Shown piece after piece: positions 1 through 5,005 of a DNA stretch of 9,295 nucleotides. The translations under genes were made by a program, and so were the position numbers. The notes beneath the pieces were generated by a model. That model was given only the letters and a program-made list of their open reading frames with translations, searched no databases and was not told the origin of the DNA. This DNA comes from Spirochaetaceae bacterium. Lineage in GTDB: Bacteria > Spirochaetota > Spirochaetia > B11-G9. Numbering within the stretch: position 1 is the stretch's first letter; each line of letters begins with the position of its first letter. The stretch is from positions 1 to 9,295 of the forward strand of contig DAOVSY010000095.1 in NCBI GenBank assembly GCA_030633365.1. The letters run 5' to 3'.

Positions 1-399
1 CTGTTTCATACCTCTGCAAATCATCAGAGCTTTGAATGCTTCATTATATCTTTTTAATTCCAGTGCACTTAGGGCACATTTTAAGGTGACTTCAAATTCA
101 TCAATATCTTTTTGAGTTGCACACAAATCAATAAGCATTTCATAGTTTCTAAGAGATTTATCATACTTTGCTTCATCAAAATAAATCCCTGCCAGGGTAG
201 TGAGAGCCTCAGAATCCTTGGGATTTTGTGCAAGTTTACGGTTAGCTTCTTTCTGTAATGCTGCATTACTTTTATTTTTTAAACGTTTTTGTTTCTTACC
301 TGAATCATTCTTATGTTTTTTTGATGTTATGACGAAGAGTACTATAATGACAAAGAGTCCTAGAATTATAGGTAAAAGAAATATATAATTATTCTGCAT
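1..399 (-). CDS. Membrane-anchored TPR-like protein, 5' part (C-terminus outside window)
   Basis: An open frame of 133 codons runs from an ATG at 399-397 off the left edge with no stop. The first 25 or so residues form a hydrophobic N-terminal anchor (about residues 5-25, with an LLPIILGLFVIIVLFVI core). A very basic stretch follows at about residues 27-50, which suggests that the rest lies in the cytoplasm. From about residue 52 the sequence looks like helical TPR repeats: the NPKDSEALTTLAGIY stretch and a KYDKSLRNYE helix fit the TPR pattern, and a second possible unit lies around residues 105-128 (ALSALELKRYNEAFKAL). TPR arrays bind other proteins, and no enzymatic function can be assigned. 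No start codon exists in frame upstream of 399 within the divergent region, and no Shine-Dalgarno sequence precedes the ATG. It is divergent from the LysM gene, so any functional link is only suggested by position. Confidence 0.85.
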   Translation of the reverse strand, partial: MQNNYIFLLPIILGLFVIIVLFVITSKKHKNDSGKKQKRLKNKSNAALQKEANRKLAQNPKDSEALTTLAGIYFDEAKYDKSLRNYEMLIDLCATQKDIDEFEVTLKCALSALELKRYNEAFKALMICRGMKQ

Positions 400-405
400 G
401 AATAT

Positions 406-434
406 ATTATGCTTGTGTGATAGCTTGAAGTCAA
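406..434 (-). promoter_or_regulatory. Sigma70-like promoter of the TPR gene, probably giving a leaderless mRNA
   Basis: Read on the minus strand, a -35 box TTGACT (434-429) and a -10 box CATAAT (411-406) are separated by exactly 17 bases. Each box differs from consensus at one position. The -10 box ends 6 bases before the ATG at 399, so transcription would begin at or within a base or two of the start codon. That agrees with the absence of a ribosome binding site. Confidence 0.6.
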
Positions 435-471
435 GGTTATTTATACTTTTGCTTTTTATAGGAAAAAAATC

Positions 472-500
472 TTGACAATAGATATAGACGGTCTTAGTCT
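472..500 (+). promoter_or_regulatory. Possible weak promoter for the LysM gene
   Basis: A perfect -35 hexamer TTGACA at 472-477 is followed after 17 bases by TAGTCT (495-500), which matches the -10 consensus at only three positions. Its position just before the ribosome binding site and its good -35 box make it a candidate. With such a poor -10 it may need an activator, or the true promoter may be elsewhere in the divergent region. Confidence 0.3.
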
Positions 501-505
501 TAAGT

Positions 506-513
506 AAGGAAGG
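506..513 (+). promoter_or_regulatory. Ribosome binding site that fixes the GTG start of the LysM gene
   Basis: The sequence AAGGAAGG ends six bases before the GTG at 520-522. This supports GTG as the initiator. The overlapping ATG at 518-520 is in a different frame and is not the start. Confidence 0.7.
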
Positions 514-519
514 TGTGAT

Positions 520-1905
520 GTGAAAAATCCTACTATTGGAATAAAAATTGCTGATGGATCCTATTTTCCTATTATGGAGGAAGGCAGTTCAAAAAGAAAA
601 CGTTTAGTTTTAACAACTGTAAATGATAATCAGGAAAATGTTCAAATAGATCTTTATAAAGGTGATGGAGAGGAACTTCTTGATGCCATTTATGTTGGTA
701 GTTTATTAATAGAAAATATTGCTCAGGGTCCAAAAGAATTATCAGAAATAGAGCTTAAACTGGGATTTGCCCAGGACGGAACTCTAAATGCAGAAGCTGG
801 AGATCCAGGTTCAGGTCAATATGAATCTATGAGTATTAGTATGGAAACACTTGGTGAGTCTTCGGTGTATGATACTCCTGATTTTTCACTGGATGATGAA
901 ATGGAAGATTTGCAGATAGATGAGGAAATATCCCTTGATGCTGATATGGAAGACCTTCAACTTGATGATCTGGGAGAAGAAGACCTGGAAATTGATATGA
1001 TAGATGAGGAAATATCCCTTGATGACGATATGGAAGACCTTCAGCTTGATGATCTGGAAGAAGAAGACCTGGAAATTGATATGCCAGGTGAAGAACTGAG
1101 CCTTGACGATGATGTAGAAGATATGCAGCTTGATGATTTTGGTGATGAAGACCTTGAAATTGATATGGTTGGTGATGAGTTATCTCTTGATAATGATATC
1201 GACCAGAATTTAGATTTGGATAGTGAAGAATTGAGCCTTGATGATGAAGATTTTGATTTTGATGATTTGGAAGAAGATTCTCTGGAAGTTGAAGATTTTG
1301 ATATGGAAGTTGATGATGAAGAGCTTTTTGATGAAAGCTCCGAAAATATTACTGAAGATGAATTTGAAAAAACCTCAGACAGTGTTTTGGAAGATGAAGA
1401 TGAAGACGACTATACACCAGGTATTTTATCAGAGTCCGAAACGGTTCATAAGAAAGAAAAGGAGGGTGGAAACCCTCTTCTTATTGCCCTTTTAGTTATA
1501 ATTGCTATTGCAGCAATTGCCGGTATTTCGTATCTTCTTTTCCGTAGCCTTCAGGGTGAGGATTCCCCTGCTCTGGAAGCAAAAGCTGGCTCAGAAGAAA
1601 CTGTTTCTGAAGTAGAACCAGAAGCTTTATTAGAACCTATTGTCGAAAATGCTGAAGAAAGTACAAACGGAGAGCAACCAAAAGATGATACAACTGCAGT
1701 TCCTGAGCTTGCTGTGCAGGAGAGTACAAAAGTCCTGGACAGCACCGGTGTATGGTATAAAATACGATGGGGAGATACTCTCTGGGGCATCTCCTATTCC
1801 TTTTATGATTCTCCCCGGGATTTCAATGAGATTGTTAAAGAAAATAAAATTAAAAATCCAGATATCATTTTTGCAGAAACTGAAATATTTATACCTTCCA
1901 GGTAG
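520..1905 (+). CDS. Hsp70 substrate-binding-like domain, acidic repeats, one TM segment and C-terminal LysM protein
   Basis: This 461-residue protein starts at GTG. Residues about 5-110 resemble the beta-sandwich substrate-binding domain of DnaK/Hsp70. Landmarks are TVNDNQENVQIDLYKGDGE near 33-51, a GSLLIENI strand, and DGTLNAEAGDPGSG near 86-99, which parallels the NGIL-V-A-D-SG segment of DnaK. No ATPase domain is present. Residues about 120-300 are extremely rich in Asp and Glu and include 28-residue tandem repeats. Lysines at 311-314 precede one membrane span (about 319-341). A Ser/Glu/Pro-rich linker leads to a LysM domain at about 412-459 (YKIRWGDTLWGIS ... NPDIIFAETEIFIP). The positive-inside rule and the lack of a signal peptide suggest a cytoplasmic N-terminus with LysM binding peptidoglycan in the periplasm. 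The architecture recalls FimV (LysM, TM, acidic part) in reverse order. The next gene encodes a lytic transglycosylase and overlaps this one. The LysM call is firm; the Hsp70-like call is by eye and fairly strong. Confidence 0.9.
   Translation: MKNPTIGIKIADGSYFPIMEEGSSKRKRLVLTTVNDNQENVQIDLYKGDGEELLDAIYVGSLLIENIAQGPKELSEIELKLGFAQDGTLNAEAGDPGSGQYESMSISMETLGESSVYDTPDFSLDDEMEDLQIDEEISLDADMEDLQLDDLGEEDLEIDMIDEEISLDDDMEDLQLDDLEEEDLEIDMPGEELSLDDDVEDMQLDDFGDEDLEIDMVGDELSLDNDIDQNLDLDSEELSLDDEDFDFDDLEEDSLEVEDFDMEVDDEELFDESSENITEDEFEKTSDSVLEDEDEDDYTPGILSESETVHKKEKEGGNPLLIALLVIIAIAAIAGISYLLFRSLQGEDSPALEAKAGSEETVSEVEPEALLEPIVENAEESTNGEQPKDDTTAVPELAVQESTKVLDSTGVWYKIRWGDTLWGISYSFYDSPRDFNEIVKENKIKNPDIIFAETEIFIPSR
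922..1224 (+). repeat. 84-bp tandem repeat encoding 28-residue acidic units
   Basis: Three complete in-frame units lie at 922-1005, 1006-1089 and 1090-1173, followed by a degenerate partial copy to about 1224. Each unit reads roughly E-E-I/L-S-L-D-x-D-M-E-D-L-Q-L-D-D-L-x-E-E-D-L-E-I-D-M. Units 1 and 2 differ at 7 of 84 bases by my count, while unit 3 is more diverged. A partial unit (DFSLDDEMEDLQID) precedes the array at residues 121-134, and looser SLDD-type motifs continue to about residue 265. Confidence 0.85.
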
Positions 1906-4015
1906 TAAGCTTAGTTTTTTTCTTTTACTTATTTTTATTTCCTTACCTATTTATCCTTTCCAGCTATCTGAGAACAATTTACCATATTTCCATACATTAT
2001 CTGATAGTGATCTTAACAATTTAGAAATAAAAGAAAATTTGTTTCATAGTGCCAAGCATGGTACCAATATAATTCGTCTTAAGGCTGCATTAAAACTTTC
2101 TGAATTAGGGATAGAACAAAAAGATTTTAAGATTGTGGATGAGGTATGTAAAAGTTTACTGGAGGATGGATATACAGAAATTGCTCTTTTTGAAAATCTG
2201 TTTGATACGTATTATTTACAGGAAGACTTTAAAAGTTTGGTTTTGACAGTAAACAAGTATTTAGCTGCTGATATTTATTCTAAATTGAAATCTTCTCCTA
2301 AAATTGAGTTTTATATTTTTCTAGCTCAGCTTTATAGTGGTTCTGATACAGTCACAGAACATTTTAGAGAGTTTATTATTGAAAATACTGTATCAGAATT
2401 TACAGTTGATGCTTATTTTCACATTAAAAAATTTGAGATTAGCATTCCTGCTTCTACAGTTTATCTGGCCAACTTTAAAATGCAGCTGTTTAAGAAAGAA
2501 TATTATTCAGCAGGTCGAACTATGATCCAAATTTTAAACAGCCAGAAAGAAATAATTATTAGTACTTTGGAGAGAGGATATATAGTAGACAGTGTAGATA
2601 TCTCTTCTGTAATTTTAGATGAAATGTATAAAACTGCCAGTTCTACAGGTCAAAAAGGAGAACTTCTGGGATTAATTGAAGAACTTCTTTTAATACCTGA
2701 ATTATCTGGGTATGAGCCTGGAGAAGTTTATTCTTATGAGCTTTTAAGCAGATTATATGAAACGGCAGGATATCTTCTTAGACGAAATGGTGATTATTCC
2801 AAAGCTGCTGATATGTTTCTAACGGGCCTTTCTTTTACGAGTGTTAAAAAGTATGAAAAAATACTCTGGTACTGGTATAATAGCCTTATAAGATACTCTC
2901 CTGAACTGGCTGTCAGTCAAATTAATCTGTTAACAGAAAAATGGACTGATCCTGATTATTTTACAGATGTCCTTGAAGAATTGGCAACTTATTTTATTCA
3001 GCAAGGTCAATGGAGTGTTATAAACAAACTTCTTGATGCTATTGAATTAACCGGGCCCGATGAATCAATTTCAAAATATGCATATCTTACAGCCAGGGCA
3101 GGTATTGAATCTTATATTAGTATAAATAAAAAAGAGATAATACGTTTAATGACTTTATCATATAATAGTGGATATGGTATTGCTTCCGGACTTTACTACA
3201 GAATTCTTGCAGGAAATTATCTTAAGATTTTTGATATCAGACAGCTTCCATGGGTATTCAACAGAACTGTAAACAGATATCCAGTTCCTGCAGAGCCTGG
3301 AGAAGATGGAAGTTCAGAACTTATTTTTGGGTTTCTTGAATATGAACAACCCGTCGAAGCATATAAATATCTTATGGATAATCCATTTTCTAATTTTGGT
3401 TTAGTTCGTAGAACAGCATTGGAGTTGTCAGAAGGTAAAAATTTTGCTAAATCCATTCGATTAGTAAACCGCTATAGTCGTATAGATGGATTTAATTTAG
3501 ATATTTCCGATCTTAAACTTATCTATCCGGATGCTTACAATAGTGAGATATTAAAAATATCTGACAAAGAAGCTCTGGAGTGGTATGTTTTTACTGCCCT
3601 TGTAAGAGAAGAATCACATTTTCAGGAAAGAGTTGTATCTTCTGCCGGAGCAATTGGCCTAAGCCAGTTAATGCCGGCTACAGCTGCAGATGTTGCAGGG
3701 AGATTGAGATTTACAAATTATAATTTAAGGGATGCCAATACAAATCTAATGTTTGGAGGCTGGTATCTGGGTAATTTGATAAAAAGAACAGATATAATGA
3801 GTGATGCATTATTTGCCTATAATGGCGGTTTAACCAGGGTCAGGCGCTGGAGAGAAGAATATTCCAGTTTACCGGATGATCTTTTTCTTGAAGCTGTTCC
3901 TTATAAGGAGACAAGTCATTATGGACGGAAACTGCTTGTTTCATCAGTTGTTTATGGGTATCTTTACGAGGGTATACAACCCGGAGAAATTATAAATCTT
4001 TTTTACAGGAATTAA
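1871..4015 (+). CDS. Slt70-type lytic transglycosylase with N-terminal helical domain
   Basis: This enzyme would cleave the MurNAc-GlcNAc bond of peptidoglycan in the periplasm, leaving 1,6-anhydro ends. With a TTG start at 1871 it has 714 residues. A hydrophobic segment (about residues 16-30) behaves as a signal peptide or anchor. A long helical, TPR-like region follows, as in the superhelical arm of Slt70. The C-terminal SLT domain begins near residue 570. Its motifs are VREES with the probable catalytic Glu at 581, GLSQLMP at 596-602, AYNGG at 649-653 and PYKET with Glu680. The set matches family 1 transglycosylases, and the length is near that of the family. The start is uncertain. TTG 1871 overlaps the LysM gene by 35 bases and gives a signal peptide of normal size. 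ATG 1826 would overlap by 80 bases and add 15 basic-rich residues. Neither has a clear ribosome binding site, so translational coupling is likely. The LysM neighbour may serve as its wall-binding partner. Confidence 0.9.
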   Translation: MQKLKYLYLPGSKLSFFLLLIFISLPIYPFQLSENNLPYFHTLSDSDLNNLEIKENLFHSAKHGTNIIRLKAALKLSELGIEQKDFKIVDEVCKSLLEDGYTEIALFENLFDTYYLQEDFKSLVLTVNKYLAADIYSKLKSSPKIEFYIFLAQLYSGSDTVTEHFREFIIENTVSEFTVDAYFHIKKFEISIPASTVYLANFKMQLFKKEYYSAGRTMIQILNSQKEIIISTLERGYIVDSVDISSVILDEMYKTASSTGQKGELLGLIEELLLIPELSGYEPGEVYSYELLSRLYETAGYLLRRNGDYSKAADMFLTGLSFTSVKKYEKILWYWYNSLIRYSPELAVSQINLLTEKWTDPDYFTDVLEELATYFIQQGQWSVINKLLDAIELTGPDESISKYAYLTARAGIESYISINKKEIIRLMTLSYNSGYGIASGLYYRILAGNYLKIFDIRQLPWVFNRTVNRYPVPAEPGEDGSSELIFGFLEYEQPVEAYKYLMDNPFSNFGLVRRTALELSEGKNFAKSIRLVNRYSRIDGFNLDISDLKLIYPDAYNSEILKISDKEALEWYVFTALVREESHFQERVVSSAGAIGLSQLMPATAADVAGRLRFTNYNLRDANTNLMFGGWYLGNLIKRTDIMSDALFAYNGGLTRVRRWREEYSSLPDDLFLEAVPYKETSHYGRKLLVSSVVYGYLYEGIQPGEIINLFYRN

Positions 4016-4147
4016 TTGAGGCTGTCCTGAACCTCGTAGTTCACATATTATGTATTTTTATATATTATGTACTGTAAGATATCAGTATTACAATCTAAAA
4101 AATTAAGCCTCGATTCAGAGGGATTAAGTTAAGGGACGGCCTGAATT
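4016..4147 (+). other. Intergenic region between the transglycosylase gene and uppP
   Basis: The 132-base gap holds a promoter (4040-4068) and a leader of roughly 70 bases. In the leader CCTC at 4108-4111 can pair with GAGG at 4118-4121 around a six-base loop. The hairpin is too weak to call a riboswitch or terminator. No GC-rich stem followed by a T run is present after the transglycosylase stop, so read-through from upstream is possible. Confidence 0.5.
4040..4068 (+). promoter_or_regulatory. Sigma70-like promoter for uppP-ftsK and downstream genes
   Basis: TTCACA (4040-4045) and TATTAT (4063-4068) are separated by 17 bases, and each hexamer matches consensus at five of six positions. Transcription would start near 4075, leaving a leader of about 70 bases. 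No promoter of similar quality was found between later genes, so this could drive the whole downstream series. Confidence 0.6.
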
Positions 4148-4939
4148 ATGACATTTATTCAATCTATTTTACTGGGAGCTCTTCAGGGGTTTACTGAGTT
4201 TCTCCCTGTTTCAAGTTCCGGTCACCTGGCAGTAGTGGAATCTTTTATGAAACTCCAGGAGGTCCCTGTACTTTTTGATATACTTCTCCATATTGCAACT
4301 CTTTTGGTAGTAATTATAGTTTTTAGAACAAGGTTGATTGGAATTATTATTTCTATATTTAAAAGAAAAAATATTAATGATGAAGATAAAGCCAATAGAA
4401 AGCTTTTTCTTATGATTCTTGTATCTACATTTTTTACAGGTATTATTGGTCTTGGACTGAATAATCTTGAAGTGGAAAACTATCTGTTTATTATATATCT
4501 GCTTTTCATTCTAACAGGGTTTATACTTATTGGAAGCAAATTCTGGGGTGGGAATATAGATTACAGCAGTTTAGGTCTGAAGCAGGGAGTAATTACAGGA
4601 ATAAGTCAGGGGCTTGGGGTTCTTCCTGGAATCTCCCGGTCAGGCATAACTATATCTGCTGCCCTCCTTTCCGGTATGAGCAGGGAAAAAGCCGGAGAAT
4701 ATTCATTTCTTATATCAGTGCCTGCTATTCTGGGTGCCTTCATTCTTGAGTTTAAAGATGCAGAGGGATTAATGGATATGGTTGATCCTATAACAATAGC
4801 AGTCGGTATGCTTTCAGCTTTTATTGTAGGTTTACTTAGTCTAAAGATATTATTAAAACTTATAAAAAATGGAAAATTATATCTGTTTAGTTTCTATTTA
4901 ATTCCACTGGGAAGTATGGGATTAATATTTTTCAGGTAA
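4148..4939 (+). CDS. uppP: Undecaprenyl-diphosphate phosphatase (BacA/UppP family)
   Basis: This integral membrane enzyme removes one phosphate from undecaprenyl diphosphate to regenerate the lipid carrier used for peptidoglycan and other surface glycans. Overproduction in other bacteria gives bacitracin resistance. The protein has 263 residues, close to the usual length. Motif 1 is QGFTEFLPVSSSGH at residues 13-26, with Glu17, the Ser22-24 cluster and His26. Gln13 sits where E. coli UppP has Glu17, and the family consensus allows Glu or Gln there. Motif 2 is PGISRSG at 160-166, with Arg164 as the expected phosphate-binding residue. Hydrophobic stretches cover most of the chain, with a charged loop near 70-85 (KRKNINDEDKANRK). 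AAGGGA at 4131-4136 is the best ribosome binding site, 11 bases from the ATG, which is rather far. It is followed after 66 bases by ftsK. Confidence 0.96.
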   Translation: MTFIQSILLGALQGFTEFLPVSSSGHLAVVESFMKLQEVPVLFDILLHIATLLVVIIVFRTRLIGIIISIFKRKNINDEDKANRKLFLMILVSTFFTGIIGLGLNNLEVENYLFIIYLLFILTGFILIGSKFWGGNIDYSSLGLKQGVITGISQGLGVLPGISRSGITISAALLSGMSREKAGEYSFLISVPAILGAFILEFKDAEGLMDMVDPITIAVGMLSAFIVGLLSLKILLKLIKNGKLYLFSFYLIPLGSMGLIFFR

Positions 4940-4963
4940 AATTATCCTTTCTCCTAATCATTC

Positions 4964-4981
4964 ATTTTTTTTGAAAAAAAT
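4964..4981 (+). repeat. A/T-tract palindrome between uppP and ftsK
   Basis: Eight T residues (4965-4972), one G and seven A residues (4974-4980) form a near-perfect inverted repeat flanked by A and T. It lacks G-C pairs and has almost no loop, so it is not a standard intrinsic terminator. It could be a bent-DNA element or simply a product of AT-rich intergenic sequence. Confidence 0.5.
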
Positions 4982-4994
4982 CCGATAACGAAGT

Positions 4995-5004
4995 AAGGGA
5001 GAGG
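4995..5004 (+). promoter_or_regulatory. Ribosome binding site of ftsK
   Basis: The purine run AAGGGAGAGG ends one base before the ATG at 5006. The AGGGAG core lies at a normal distance of a few bases. This strongly supports the chosen ftsK start. Confidence 0.7.
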
Positions 5005-5005
5005 T

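Larger units (their letters stand above)
400..519. other. Divergent intergenic control region
   Basis: This stretch of 120 bases separates the minus-strand TPR gene from the plus-strand LysM gene, so it must hold both promoters. The minus-strand promoter is convincing. On the plus strand a perfect TTGACA lies at 472-477, but the hexamer 17 bases further on (TAGTCT, 495-500) is a poor -10 box. A tandem GTCTTA repeat at 491-502 overlaps that position and could be an operator or chance. No terminator or small RNA was recognised. Confidence 0.5.

Noticed and set aside
200..388. Open plus-strand frame of 62 codons opposite the TPR-like gene.
   Set aside because: It mirrors the minus-strand gene, which has a clear anchor and TPR pattern and a good promoter.
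922..1224. Tandem repeats that could suggest a CRISPR or noncoding repeat.
   Set aside because: Units are directly adjacent with no spacers, are multiples of three and keep an acidic reading frame, so this is a protein repeat.
1551..1790. Minus-strand open frame opposite the linker and LysM region.
   Set aside because: The plus-strand protein here is well supported, and the antisense product is low-complexity with no recognisable domain.
1640..1870. The transglycosylase frame stays open back to an ATG at 1640.
   Set aside because: This part overlaps the LysM coding region by more than 200 bases and has no domain character. The signal-peptide-like segment lies much further on, so the true start is near 1826-1871.
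4007..4035. Short inverted arms (CAGGA/TCCTG) after the transglycosylase stop as a terminator.
   Set aside because: The stem is only five pairs, begins inside the gene and is not followed by a T run.
4964..4981. The A/T palindrome as an intrinsic terminator between uppP and ftsK.
   Set aside because: It has no G-C pairs in the stem and practically no loop, so a stable terminator hairpin is unlikely.
4940..5005. A separate ftsK promoter (TTGAAA at 4971-4976).
   Set aside because: No acceptable -10 hexamer lies at a proper distance, so ftsK is probably read from the uppP promoter.
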